64,000 nucleotides of DNA, from positions 4,586,714-4,650,713 of the forward strand of contig NZ_CP125781.1 of assembly GCF_030053895.1 (NCBI RefSeq). The letters are read 5' to 3'. The notes under the pieces were generated by a model, which ran no database searches, was not told where the DNA came from, and saw only the letters and a program-made list of their open reading frames with translations. The stretch comes from Trabulsiella odontotermitis. GTDB taxonomy: Bacteria; Pseudomonadota; Gammaproteobacteria; Enterobacterales; Enterobacteriaceae. The position numbers and the translations under genes were made by a program. Of this stretch, positions 49,106 through 58,070 are shown one piece after another; within the stretch, counting starts at the first letter, position 1, and each line of letters opens with the position of its first letter.

Positions 49106-50935
49106 ATGTGTGGAATTGTTGGCGCAGTTGCGCAGCGTGATATTGCTGAAATCCTTCTCGAAGGATTACGTCGTCTGGAATACCGTGGTTATGACTCTGC
49201 CGGTCTGGCAGTCGTTGACGCAGAAGGAAATATGACCCGTCTGCGTCGCCTCGGTAAAGTCCAGATGCTGAGCCAGGCGGCGGAAGAACATCCGTTGCAT
49301 GGCGGCACAGGTATTGCTCACACTCGCTGGGCGACGCACGGCGAACCGTCGGAAGGAAACGCGCATCCGCATGTTTCTGAACACATCGTTGTGGTGCATA
49401 ACGGCATCATCGAAAACCACGAACCATTGCGCGAACTGCTGCAGTCCCGTGGTTACGTCTTTGCTTCAGAGACTGACACCGAAGTGATTGCTCACCTCGT
49501 TCACTGGGAGCTTGAGCAGGGCGGTACGTTGCGCGAAGCCGTACTGCGCGCTATCCCGCAACTCCGTGGCGCCTACGGCACGGTCATTATGGATACCCGC
49601 GATCCGGGCACGCTACTGGCAGCGCGTTCAGGAAGCCCGCTGGTGATTGGTCTGGGCATGGGGGAAAACTTCATTGCGTCTGACCAGCTGGCGCTGCTGC
49701 CGGTGACCCGTCGCTTTATCTTCCTTGAAGAGGGCGATATTGCTGAAGTCACGCGTCGCGCTATCACTATCTTCGATAAATCTGGTGCTCAGGTTAAACG
49801 CCCGGACATCGAATCCAACCTGCAGTATGACGCCGGTGACAAAGGCATCTACCGTCACTACATGCAGAAGGAGATCTACGAACAGCCGAACGCGATCAAA
49901 AACACCCTGACCGGCCGCATCAGTCATGGTGAGGTTGATTTAAGTGAGCTGGGTGCGAATGCCAACGAGATGCTGTCTCAGGTAGAGCATATCCAGATTG
50001 TCGCCTGCGGTACGTCGTACAACTCCGGGATGGTCTCTCGTTACTGGTTTGAATCGCTGGCGGGCGTGCCGTGCGATGTGGAAATCGCCTCTGAATTCCG
50101 CTACCGCAAATCCGCAGTGCGCCGCAACAGTCTGATGATCACCCTGTCGCAGTCCGGCGAAACGGCGGATACGCTGGCAGCGCTGCGTCTGTCGAAAGAG
50201 CTGGGTTATCTGGGCTCGCTGGCCATCTGTAACGTACCGGGCTCCTCACTGGTGCGTGAGTCCGATCTGGCACTGATGACCAAAGCCGGGACTGAAATTG
50301 GCGTGGCGTCGACCAAAGCGTTTACCACGCAACTGACGGTTCTGCTAATGCTGGTGGCGAAACTGGCGCGTCTGAAAGGTCTGGATGCCGCCGTTGAGCA
50401 TGACATTGTTCATGGTCTGCAGGCGCTGCCGAGCCGCATCGAACAGATGCTGTCGCAGGATAAGCGCATTGAAGCGCTGGCGGAAGATTTCTCTGACAAG
50501 CACCACGCCCTGTTCCTCGGTCGTGGCGATCAGTATCCAATCGCGCTGGAAGGCGCGCTGAAGCTGAAAGAGATCTCCTATATCCACGCGGAAGCGTATG
50601 CCGCAGGCGAGCTCAAGCATGGTCCGCTGGCGCTGATTGACGCCGACATGCCGGTTATTGTCGTGGCGCCTAACAACGAATTGCTGGAAAAACTGAAATC
50701 CAACATCGAAGAAGTGCGTGCGCGCGGTGGTCATCTGTACGTCTTCGCCGACCGCGATGCCGGTTTCACCAGCAGCGACAACATGCACATCATCGAGATG
50801 CCGCATGTGGAAGAGGTGATTGCGCCGATCTTCTACACCGTGCCGCTGCAGTTGCTGGCTTATCACGTCGCGCTGATTAAGGGTACCGACGTTGACCAGC
50901 CGCGTAACCTGGCGAAATCAGTAACGGTTGAGTAA
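49106..50935 (+). CDS. glmS: Glutamine:fructose-6-phosphate aminotransferase (GlcN-6-P synthase)
   Basis: Makes glucosamine-6-phosphate from fructose-6-phosphate and glutamine, the first step of amino-sugar synthesis. 609 residues. N-terminal class-II glutaminase with catalytic Cys2 (MCGIVGAV) and HTRWATHG; C-terminal isomerase of two SIS domains (CGTSYNSG; LFLGRGDQYPIALEGALKLKE) ending LAKSVTVE. A long leader (48956-49105) fits the known control by the sRNA GlmZ, which in enterics opens the glmS ribosome site; no glmS ribozyme is expected or seen. Confidence 0.98.
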   Translation: MCGIVGAVAQRDIAEILLEGLRRLEYRGYDSAGLAVVDAEGNMTRLRRLGKVQMLSQAAEEHPLHGGTGIAHTRWATHGEPSEGNAHPHVSEHIVVVHNGIIENHEPLRELLQSRGYVFASETDTEVIAHLVHWELEQGGTLREAVLRAIPQLRGAYGTVIMDTRDPGTLLAARSGSPLVIGLGMGENFIASDQLALLPVTRRFIFLEEGDIAEVTRRAITIFDKSGAQVKRPDIESNLQYDAGDKGIYRHYMQKEIYEQPNAIKNTLTGRISHGEVDLSELGANANEMLSQVEHIQIVACGTSYNSGMVSRYWFESLAGVPCDVEIASEFRYRKSAVRRNSLMITLSQSGETADTLAALRLSKELGYLGSLAICNVPGSSLVRESDLALMTKAGTEIGVASTKAFTTQLTVLLMLVAKLARLKGLDAAVEHDIVHGLQALPSRIEQMLSQDKRIEALAEDFSDKHHALFLGRGDQYPIALEGALKLKEISYIHAEAYAAGELKHGPLALIDADMPVIVVAPNNELLEKLKSNIEEVRARGGHLYVFADRDAGFTSSDNMHIIEMPHVEEVIAPIFYTVPLQLLAYHVALIKGTDVDQPRNLAKSVTVE

Positions 50936-50942
50936 TAAAACA

Positions 50943-50972
50943 ACGCCCCATATCAATAAATGGGGCGTTTTT
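50943..50972 (+). terminator. Terminator of glmUS
   Basis: ACGCCCCA and TGGGGCGT pair around TATCAATAAA, followed by TTTTTCC. Confidence 0.9.
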
Positions 50973-51119
50973 CCGCCTTTCCTTTATGACAATCTGTCAT
51001 CTTCAGCTACCTTTTTCAGTGTCACAGAAATAAAATCTTTCTGACATATTGTGGTCATAATTGTGGCTATCGGTATGAAAAATAGATACTTTTAAACGCT
51101 TATTAAACAAAATTTTGCG

Positions 51120-51159
51120 CTGTCATCAAACTGTCATAAACCGTACATATAACTGTCAC
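51120..51159 (+). promoter_or_regulatory. Tandem Pho boxes at the pst promoter
   Basis: CTGTCATCAAACTGTCAT at 51120-51137 and CGTACATATAACTGTCAC at 51142-51159 are two PhoB recognition units of the CTGTCAT-type, the first near-perfect. They occupy the -35 region of pstS; a TATTTT-like -10 lies at about 51170-51175. Phosphate starvation would induce the operon through PhoB. Confidence 0.9.
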
Positions 51160-51227
51160 CTCTTTGTCCTATTTTGCTCATCGTAGCCACTTAAACAACG
51201 ATTTACACAAATCTTGCAGGAGACATT

Positions 51228-52268
51228 ATGAAAGTTATGCGTACCACTGTCGCAACTGTTGTCGCCGCGACCTTATCGATGAGCGCTTTCGCGGCTGGAG
51301 CAGCAGCAAGCCTGACTGGCGCTGGCGCAACATTCCCTGCGCCGGTGTATGCCAAGTGGGCTGATACCTACCAGAAAGAAACGGGTAACAAAATCAACTA
51401 TCAGGGTATCGGCTCCTCCGGTGGCGTTAAGCAAATCACAGCAAACACCGTAGACTTCGGCGCATCTGACGCTCCGCTGAAGGATGACAAATTACAGCAG
51501 GAAGGGCTGTTCCAGTTCCCGACCGTGATTGGCGGCGTGGTACTGGCGGTAAATCTGCCAGGCTTCAAATCTGGCGAGCTGGTGCTTGATGGTAAAACCC
51601 TGGGGGATATCTACCTCGGCAAAATCAAAAAATGGGATGACGAAGCAATCGCTAAGCTGAACCCGGGCAAAAAACTGCCTTCTCAGAATATCGCGGTGGT
51701 TCGTCGTGCTGACGGTTCCGGTACCTCTTTCGTTTTCACCAGCTACCTGGCGAAAGTAAACGAAGAGTGGAATTCTAAAGTCGGTGCAGGCTCAACGGTT
51801 AACTGGCCGACAGGTCTGGGTGGTAAAGGTAACGACGGTATCGCCGCCTTCGTACAGCGTCTGCCGGGCTCTATCGGTTACGTTGAATATGCTTACGCTA
51901 AGCAGAACAACCTGACCTATACCAAACTGAAATCTGCTGATGGCGCTGATGTCAGCCCGACTGAAGAGAGCTTCTCTAATGCCGCTAAAGGCATTGACTG
52001 GAGCAAATCTTTCGCTCAGGACCTGACCAACCAGAAAGGTGCGGATGTGTGGCCAATCACCTCCACCACGTTCATCCTGGTGCACAAAGAGCAGAAAAAT
52101 GCTGAACAGGGCGCTGAAGTGCTGAAATTCTTCGACTGGGCGTACAAGAACGGTGGAAAAGAAGCCAACGCACTGGATTACGCAACCCTGCCGGACAGCG
52201 TGGTTGAGCAGGTTCGTGCTGCATGGAAGACCAACGTGAAAGACAGCAGCGGTAAAGCGCTGTACTAA
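51228..52268 (+). CDS. pstS: Phosphate-binding periplasmic protein PstS
   Basis: High-affinity phosphate receptor of the Pst ABC importer. 346 residues. The signal peptide (MKVMRTTVATVVAATLSMSA) is followed by FAAGAAASLTGAG, where the residues around the cleavage site differ from K-12 (which reads FSVFAEASLTGAG). Phosphate-binding loops include TGAGATFPAPVY, GSSGG and RRADGSGTSF. The short open frame at 51164 in another frame is not a gene. A hairpin follows the gene. Confidence 0.97.
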   Translation: MKVMRTTVATVVAATLSMSAFAAGAAASLTGAGATFPAPVYAKWADTYQKETGNKINYQGIGSSGGVKQITANTVDFGASDAPLKDDKLQQEGLFQFPTVIGGVVLAVNLPGFKSGELVLDGKTLGDIYLGKIKKWDDEAIAKLNPGKKLPSQNIAVVRRADGSGTSFVFTSYLAKVNEEWNSKVGAGSTVNWPTGLGGKGNDGIAAFVQRLPGSIGYVEYAYAKQNNLTYTKLKSADGADVSPTEESFSNAAKGIDWSKSFAQDLTNQKGADVWPITSTTFILVHKEQKNAEQGAEVLKFFDWAYKNGGKEANALDYATLPDSVVEQVRAAWKTNVKDSSGKALY

Positions 52269-52289
52269 CAGGATCATTTTGACGAAGAT

Positions 52290-52318
52290 GGCGGTGAGCA
52301 TGAATGCTCATCGCCTTT
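52290..52318 (+). other. Intercistronic hairpin between pstS and pstC
   Basis: GGCGGTGAGCAT-GA-ATGCTCATCGCC (52290-52315) pairs with one G-T wobble or mismatch and is followed by TTTTC. It can act as an attenuator or as a block to 3' decay of the pstS message and would explain a much greater yield of PstS than of PstC. Confidence 0.75.
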
Positions 52319-52349
52319 TCGTAAGACGTAAATAACTGAAGAGTAACTT

Positions 52350-53309
52350 ATGGCTGCAACCAAGCCTGCTTTTAACCCACCGGGTAAACAGGGTGACATG
52401 ATATTCAGTGCGCTGGTTAAACTGGCAGCGCTGATTGTGCTATTGATGCTGGGTGGCATCATCGTTTCCCTGATCATCTCCTCCTGGCCAAGCATTCAGA
52501 AATTTGGCTTCTCGTTTCTGTGGACCAAAGAGTGGGATGCGCCAAATGACATCTTCGGTGCGCTGGTACCCATCTACGGTACGCTGGTCACCTCCTTTAT
52601 CGCGTTGCTGATCGCCGTTCCGGTGAGCTTCGGCATCGCACTGTTCCTGACGGAACTTGCCCCGGCCTGGCTGAAACGCCCGCTGGGTATTGCTATTGAG
52701 CTGTTAGCGGCAATTCCAAGTATCGTTTATGGCATGTGGGGGCTGTTTATTTTCGCACCACTGTTCGCCACGTACTTCCAGGAACCCGTCGGCAATGTGC
52801 TTTCCACGATTCCATTTGTAGGCGCGCTTTTCTCCGGCCCGGCATTCGGTATTGGTATTCTGGCCGCTGGCGTGATCCTCGCTATCATGATCATCCCCTA
52901 CATTGCGGCGGTGATGCGCGATGTGTTTGAACAGACGCCGGTGATGATGAAAGAGTCCGCGTACGGCATCGGCTGTACGACCTGGGAAGTGATCTGGCGC
53001 ATCGTACTGCCGTTCACCAAAAATGGGGTCATCGGCGGCATCATGCTCGGCCTTGGCCGTGCGCTGGGTGAAACCATGGCAGTGACCTTTATCATCGGTA
53101 ACACCTACCAGCTCAGCAGCGCCTCGCTGTATATGCCGGGTAACAGTATTACCTCGGCGCTGGCTAACGAATTTGCTGAAGCGGAATCCGGCCTGCACGT
53201 TGCCGCGTTGATGGAACTGGGTCTGATTCTGTTTGTTATTACCTTCATCGTTCTGGCTGCCTCGAAATTCATGATCCTGCGTCTGGCGAAAAACGAGGGG
53301 GCGCGTTAA
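52350..53309 (+). CDS. pstC: Phosphate ABC transporter permease PstC
   Basis: Inner-membrane permease forming the phosphate channel with PstA. 319 residues with six hydrophobic helices; the ATPase-contact loop motif EAA--G is visible as ESAYGIGCTTWEVIWRI. The stop overlaps the pstA start (TAATG), so the two are coupled. Confidence 0.97.
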   Translation: MAATKPAFNPPGKQGDMIFSALVKLAALIVLLMLGGIIVSLIISSWPSIQKFGFSFLWTKEWDAPNDIFGALVPIYGTLVTSFIALLIAVPVSFGIALFLTELAPAWLKRPLGIAIELLAAIPSIVYGMWGLFIFAPLFATYFQEPVGNVLSTIPFVGALFSGPAFGIGILAAGVILAIMIIPYIAAVMRDVFEQTPVMMKESAYGIGCTTWEVIWRIVLPFTKNGVIGGIMLGLGRALGETMAVTFIIGNTYQLSSASLYMPGNSITSALANEFAEAESGLHVAALMELGLILFVITFIVLAASKFMILRLAKNEGAR

Positions 53310-54199
53310 TGGCGACTCTTGAAATGCAAACGACGGCTGAACTGGCGGAATCCCGCCGCAAAATGCAGGCTCGCCGCCGCATGAAAAACCGTATCGCTCT
53401 GACGTTGTCAATGGCGACCATGGCATTCGGCCTGTTCTGGCTTATCTGGATCCTTATCTCTACGGTGTCTCGCGGTTTTGACGGCATGTCGCTGGCGCTG
53501 TTCACCGAAATGACGCCACCGCCAAATACAGCGGGTGGCGGTCTGGCGAACGCCCTGGCAGGTAGTGGGTTGTTAATTCTCTGGGCGACGGTATTCGGTA
53601 CGCCGCTGGGCATCATGGCGGGGATCTATCTGGCGGAATATGGTCGTAAATCCTTGCTGGCTGAGTTTATTCGTTTCATTAACGATATCCTGCTTTCTGC
53701 GCCGTCCATTGTGGTTGGTCTGTTCGTCTACACCATCGTCGTGGCCAAAATGGAGCACTTCTCCGGTTGGGCCGGGGTGATTGCGCTGGCGTTGTTGCAG
53801 GTGCCGATTGTCATTCGAACCACCGAGAACATGCTAAAACTGGTACCGGACAGCCTGCGTGAAGCTGCTTATGCGCTGGGAACGCCGAAATGGAAGATGA
53901 TTTCCGCCATCACAGTGAAGGCGTCGGTTTCCGGCATCCTGACGGGTGTGCTGCTGGCGGTGGCGCGTATCGCCGGGGAAACGGCGCCGTTGCTGTTCAC
54001 TGCGCTGTCCAACCAGTTCTGGAGCACCGACATGATGCAGCCGATTGCCAACCTGCCGGTGACCATTTTCAAATTTGCGATGAGCCCGTTTGCTGAATGG
54101 CAGCAGCTGGCCTGGGCCGGGGTATTGATCATCACCCTTTGCGTCCTGTTGCTGAACATTCTGGCGCGCATCATTTTTGCCAAGAGTAAACACGGTTAA
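53309..54199 (+). CDS. pstA: Phosphate ABC transporter permease PstA
   Basis: Second permease of the phosphate importer. 296 residues, six hydrophobic helices, EAA loop EAAYALGTPKWKMISAI. Overlaps pstC by one base. A short gap with GGCGC inverted repeats (54208-54230) separates it from pstB. Confidence 0.97.
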   Translation: MATLEMQTTAELAESRRKMQARRRMKNRIALTLSMATMAFGLFWLIWILISTVSRGFDGMSLALFTEMTPPPNTAGGGLANALAGSGLLILWATVFGTPLGIMAGIYLAEYGRKSLLAEFIRFINDILLSAPSIVVGLFVYTIVVAKMEHFSGWAGVIALALLQVPIVIRTTENMLKLVPDSLREAAYALGTPKWKMISAITVKASVSGILTGVLLAVARIAGETAPLLFTALSNQFWSTDMMQPIANLPVTIFKFAMSPFAEWQQLAWAGVLIITLCVLLLNILARIIFAKSKHG

Positions 54200-54246
54200 T
54201 TTTTACGGCGCGGTGATGAACGGCGCCGGATAAGGAAGAGAGTGAG

Positions 54247-55020
54247 ATGAGTATGGCTAATACTGCCCCGGGTAAGATTTCGGTTCGTGATTTGAACTTC
54301 TACTACGGCAAATTCCATGCCCTTAAGAACATCAATCTGGATATCGCAAAGAATCAGGTGACGGCCTTTATCGGGCCTTCTGGCTGCGGTAAATCTACGC
54401 TGCTGCGTACCTTCAACAAAATGTATGAACTCTATCCTGAGCAGCGTGCAGAAGGCGAAATTCTGCTGGATGGCGACAATATTCTCACCAATACTCAGGA
54501 TATCGCGCTGCTGCGCGCCAAAGTCGGTATGGTTTTCCAGAAGCCGACACCGTTCCCGATGTCTATCTACGACAACATCGCCTTTGGCGTGCGTCTGTTT
54601 GAGAAAATGTCCCGCGCGGATATGGACGAGCGTGTGCAGTGGGCTCTGACTAAAGCCGCATTATGGAATGAAACCAAAGATAAGTTGCACCAGAGCGGAT
54701 ATTCTCTCTCTGGCGGTCAGCAACAGCGCCTGTGCATCGCCCGCGGTATTGCGATTCGCCCGGAAGTGCTGCTGCTGGATGAGCCGTGTTCAGCGCTGGA
54801 TCCGATCTCCACCGGACGCATCGAAGAGCTGATCACCGAGCTTAAGCAGGATTACACCGTCGTGATCGTGACGCACAACATGCAACAGGCGGCACGTTGC
54901 TCTGACCACACTGCGTTTATGTATCTTGGCGAGCTGATCGAATTCAGTAATACGGACGATCTCTTTACTAAACCTGCTAAGAAACAAACTGAAGATTATA
55001 TTACTGGCCGCTACGGTTGA
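54247..55020 (+). CDS. pstB: Phosphate ABC transporter ATP-binding protein PstB
   Basis: ATPase that powers phosphate import, on the cytoplasmic face of PstCA. 257 residues. Walker A GPSGCGKST at 43-51, Q-loop FQKPTPFPMS, signature LSGGQQQRLCIARG, Walker B LLLDEPCSALD. The N-terminal nine residues differ from K-12. It also takes part with PhoU and PhoR in phosphate sensing. Confidence 0.98.
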   Translation: MSMANTAPGKISVRDLNFYYGKFHALKNINLDIAKNQVTAFIGPSGCGKSTLLRTFNKMYELYPEQRAEGEILLDGDNILTNTQDIALLRAKVGMVFQKPTPFPMSIYDNIAFGVRLFEKMSRADMDERVQWALTKAALWNETKDKLHQSGYSLSGGQQQRLCIARGIAIRPEVLLLDEPCSALDPISTGRIEELITELKQDYTVVIVTHNMQQAARCSDHTAFMYLGELIEFSNTDDLFTKPAKKQTEDYITGRYG

Positions 55021-55033
55021 TTTGGAGTTAGCG

Positions 55034-55759
55034 ATGGACAACCTTAATCTCAACAAACATATTTCCGGCCAGTTCAACGCAGAACTGGAACATATCCGCA
55101 CCCAGGTGATGACCATGGGTGGGCTGGTGGAACAGCAGCTCTCTGACGCGATTACGGCGATGCATAATCAGGATCAGGAGCTGGCGAAGCGTGTTATCGA
55201 CGGCGACAAACAGGTCAATATGATGGAAGTCGCCATTGATGAAGCCTGTGTACGTATTATCGCCAAGCGCCAGCCAACCGCCAGCGACCTGCGTCTGGTA
55301 ATGGCGATCATCAAAACCATCGCTGAGCTGGAACGCATTGGCGACGTGGCGGATAAGATCTGCCGTACGGCGCTGGAAAAGTTCACGCAACAGCACCAGC
55401 CGCTGCTGGTGAGCCTGGAATCGCTGGGGCGCCACACGGTGCAGATGCTGCATGACGTGCTGGATGCCTTTGCGCGGATGGATATCGACGAAGCTGTTCG
55501 TATCTATCGCGAAGACAAGAAAGTGGATCAGGAATACGAAGGCATTGTGCGTCAGCTGATGACCTACATGATGGAAGATTCCCGCACTATTCCAAGCGTC
55601 CTGACAGCGCTGTTTTGCGCGCGCTCCATCGAACGTATCGGCGACCGTTGCCAGAACATTTGCGAATACATTTTCTATTTCGTGAAAGGGCAGGATTTCC
55701 GTCACGTGGGCGGCGATGAGCTGGATAAGCTGCTGGCGGGTAAAGATCCGAAAGAGTAA
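55034..55759 (+). CDS. phoU: Phosphate signalling protein PhoU
   Basis: Negative regulator that connects the Pst transporter to the PhoR kinase, keeping the Pho regulon off when phosphate is ample; two three-helix bundles. 241 residues. The conserved metal-binding motifs EAVD-like (RIGDVADKICR and RIGDRCQNICE) are present. The ATG at 55034 after GGAG (55024-55027) is chosen; the in-frame ATG four codons upstream lies too close to pstB. Last gene of the pst operon. Confidence 0.97.
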   Translation: MDNLNLNKHISGQFNAELEHIRTQVMTMGGLVEQQLSDAITAMHNQDQELAKRVIDGDKQVNMMEVAIDEACVRIIAKRQPTASDLRLVMAIIKTIAELERIGDVADKICRTALEKFTQQHQPLLVSLESLGRHTVQMLHDVLDAFARMDIDEAVRIYREDKKVDQEYEGIVRQLMTYMMEDSRTIPSVLTALFCARSIERIGDRCQNICEYIFYFVKGQDFRHVGGDELDKLLAGKDPKE

Positions 55760-55770
55760 TACACCGAAAT

Positions 55771-55840
55771 GCCCGGTGGCGCTGCGCTTACCGGGCCTGT
55801 GAAAGCCTTGTAGGCCGGATAAGCGTTAGCGCCATCCGGC
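55771..55840. repeat. Pair of REP palindromic units (BIME) after phoU
   Basis: GCCCGGTGGCGC...GCTTACCGGGC at 55771-55796 and GCCGGATAAGCG-TTA-GCGCCATCCGGC at 55814-55840 are two REP units of different subtype, 17 bp apart, between the convergent ends of phoU and yieH. BIMEs of this kind bind gyrase or IHF in E. coli and protect the 3' end of messages. Confidence 0.88.
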
Positions 55841-55849
55841 TTTGTTTTG

Positions 55850-56515
55850 TCAGCGTGTAATATCCCAGCCGCGCGCTTTCCACAGCGCTGGCAGTTCCGA
55901 TAACGCGTTAAACGTCGTCACTTTCGGGTGATCAATCGGCGGGTTGTGCGGGTCGGCACAGAAGTAAAACACCTCCATCCCTGCCGCGACGCCGGATTGC
56001 GCTCCTGCGCTGGAATCATCCACCAGAATGCAGTTTTCCGGGTTTACGTTCATCGCCTTTGCCGCATGGAACATCAGCGCCGGATCAGGCTTCCAGCGCT
56101 GAATATCGTAGCCGCTGAACAGTTTTTCCGGGAAATGGTGCAGCATGCCGGTTTTTCCCAACGAATGCTGCATTTTACTGACCGGGCCATTAGACACGAC
56201 GCACATCGGAACGGTAACCGCATCCAGCAATGCATTTGCCCCCGCAATGACCTCCAGTTCGCTGTCAAACAGGCGTGCGACCTCGGCGCGGTAGAGCGGT
56301 TCTAAATCCGCTTTTTGCAGATTCACCCCGTGTTCGGCGTTGATCGTATCGATGATTTCGTAGAGCTTCACGCCCTTAAAGCGTTTAAAAACCTCTTCGA
56401 GATCAAGGGTAATGCCCATCTGCTTAAACATATAAACATAGGCGCGGGAACAAATCACTTCACTGTCGACCAGCGTACCATCACAGTCGAAAAATACCGC
56501 TTCAATGTTGGTCAT
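55850..56515 (-). CDS. yieH: YieH, HAD-family phosphatase (6-phosphogluconate phosphatase)
   Basis: Cytoplasmic haloacid-dehalogenase-type phosphatase; the E. coli enzyme hydrolyses 6-phosphogluconate best in vitro. 221 residues. HAD motif I FFDCDGTLVDSE, motif II VVSNG, motif III with K in RWKPDP, and motif IV ILVDDSSAGAQSG are intact. The upstream open frame of 17 codons is not used; MTNIEAVFF fits the family. Its neighbour on the phoU side in K-12 is the cbr/bgl block, which is missing here. Confidence 0.95.
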   Translation of the reverse strand: MTNIEAVFFDCDGTLVDSEVICSRAYVYMFKQMGITLDLEEVFKRFKGVKLYEIIDTINAEHGVNLQKADLEPLYRAEVARLFDSELEVIAGANALLDAVTVPMCVVSNGPVSKMQHSLGKTGMLHHFPEKLFSGYDIQRWKPDPALMFHAAKAMNVNPENCILVDDSSAGAQSGVAAGMEVFYFCADPHNPPIDHPKVTTFNALSELPALWKARGWDITR

Positions 56516-56682
56516 GCCGTTTCCTGTTATAACAAGTTTATCGTTTACCTGATGAAAATTGCGCAACGCAATCGTTGCCGTATAAGAAAAACCAATAAAA
56601 AAAGTGCGAGTTAATCCTCCCTATTGTCGCATTTTGGGGTAGGATAGCGACGAATTTTCCCTCCTTTGCTCGGAACCAGAAG

Positions 56683-58020
56683 ATGAGTCAACAACACACT
56701 ACCCAGGCCTCTGGTCAGGGACTGCTTGAGCGCGTGTTCAAACTGCGCGAACACGGGACATCGGCACGCACCGAAGTCATCGCCGGCTTTACCACTTTCC
56801 TGACGATGGTTTACATCGTTTTTGTTAACCCGCAAATTCTTGGCGCCGCGGGAATGGATACCAGCGCCGTGTTTGTGACTACGTGTCTTATCGCTGCCTT
56901 CGGCAGCATCCTGATGGGCCTGTTTGCCAATCTGCCCGTAGCGCTGGCGCCCGCGATGGGGCTTAACGCTTTCTTCGCGTTTGTCGTTGTCGGTGCGATG
57001 GGCCTGCCGTGGCAGGTCGGGATGGGCGCGATTTTCTGGGGGGCGGTGGGTCTGCTGCTGCTGACCATTTTCCGCATCCGCTATTGGATGATCGCCAATA
57101 TCCCTGTCAGCCTGCGCGTTGGCATCACCAGCGGTATCGGCCTGTTCATCGGCATGATGGGGCTGAAAAACGCCGGGGTCATTGTCGCGAACAGCGAAAC
57201 GCTGGTGACCATTGGCAACCTGACGTCGCATAACGTTCTGCTTGGCGTGCTGGGTTTCTTCATCATTGCGATTCTGGCTTCCCGTAACATTCACGCGGCG
57301 GTGCTGGTATCTATCGTAGTGACCACGCTGCTGGGCTGGATGCTGGGTGATGTGCATTACAACGGTATCGTCTCCGCGCCGCCGAGCGTCACGACTGTGC
57401 TGGGTCATGTGGATCTCGCGGGTTCACTGAACATCGGTCTGGCCGGGGTGATCTTCTCCTTCATGCTGGTTAACCTGTTTGACTCCTCAGGAACACTGAT
57501 TGGCGTGACTGATAAAGCCGGTCTGACCGATGAGAGCGGTAAATTCCCGCGCATGAAGCAGGCGCTGTACGTTGACAGTATCTCGTCCGTTGCCGGGTCG
57601 TTCATCGGCACTTCGTCTGTTACCGCGTACATCGAATCCTCTTCCGGCGTCTCGGTAGGCGGTCGTACTGGTCTGACGGCAGTGATTGTCGGTTTGCTGT
57701 TCCTGCTGGTGATTTTCCTCTCTCCGCTGGCGGGCATGGTGCCGCCATACGCCGCCGCAGGCGCGCTGATTTACGTCGGCGTGCTGATGACCTCAAGTCT
57801 GTCACGCGTGAAGTGGGATGACCTTACAGAGGCGGTACCGGCGTTTATTACCGCGGTGATGATGCCGTTCAGCTTCTCCATCACCGAAGGGATTGCGCTG
57901 GGCTTTATCTCTTACTGCGTGATGAAAATTGGTACCGGACGTTTCCGCGATCTCAGCCCGTGCGTCATTGTCGTCGCGCTGCTGTTTGTGCTGAAGATTG
58001 TGTTTATCGACGCGCACTAA
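56683..58020 (+). CDS. adeP: Adenine permease AdeP (PurP/YieG)
   Basis: High-affinity adenine:H+ symporter of the AzgA-type nucleobase transporter family in the inner membrane. 445 residues with about 14 hydrophobic helices, and the family motifs LTMVYIVFVNPQIL, APAMGLNAFFAF, and LFDSSGTLIGV. Divergent from yieH; ends at a terminator shared with chrR. Confidence 0.96.
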   Translation: MSQQHTTQASGQGLLERVFKLREHGTSARTEVIAGFTTFLTMVYIVFVNPQILGAAGMDTSAVFVTTCLIAAFGSILMGLFANLPVALAPAMGLNAFFAFVVVGAMGLPWQVGMGAIFWGAVGLLLLTIFRIRYWMIANIPVSLRVGITSGIGLFIGMMGLKNAGVIVANSETLVTIGNLTSHNVLLGVLGFFIIAILASRNIHAAVLVSIVVTTLLGWMLGDVHYNGIVSAPPSVTTVLGHVDLAGSLNIGLAGVIFSFMLVNLFDSSGTLIGVTDKAGLTDESGKFPRMKQALYVDSISSVAGSFIGTSSVTAYIESSSGVSVGGRTGLTAVIVGLLFLLVIFLSPLAGMVPPYAAAGALIYVGVLMTSSLSRVKWDDLTEAVPAFITAVMMPFSFSITEGIALGFISYCVMKIGTGRFRDLSPCVIVVALLFVLKIVFIDAH

Positions 58021-58038
58021 GGGATTTACGTAGTACAG

Positions 58039-58068
58039 GCCCGGCAAGCATCGCGCCGCCGGGCTTTT
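58039..58068. terminator. Terminator between adeP and chrR
   Basis: GCCCGGC and GCCGGGC pair around AAGCATCGCGCC and are followed by TTTTG, 19 bp after the adeP stop and just before the chrR stop from the other side. Confidence 0.8.
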
Positions 58069-58070
58069 GT

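Noticed and set aside
56611..57408. 265-codon open frame opposite adeP
   Set aside because: Antisense shadow with an extreme composition (rich in R, H, Q, D); no family resemblance.
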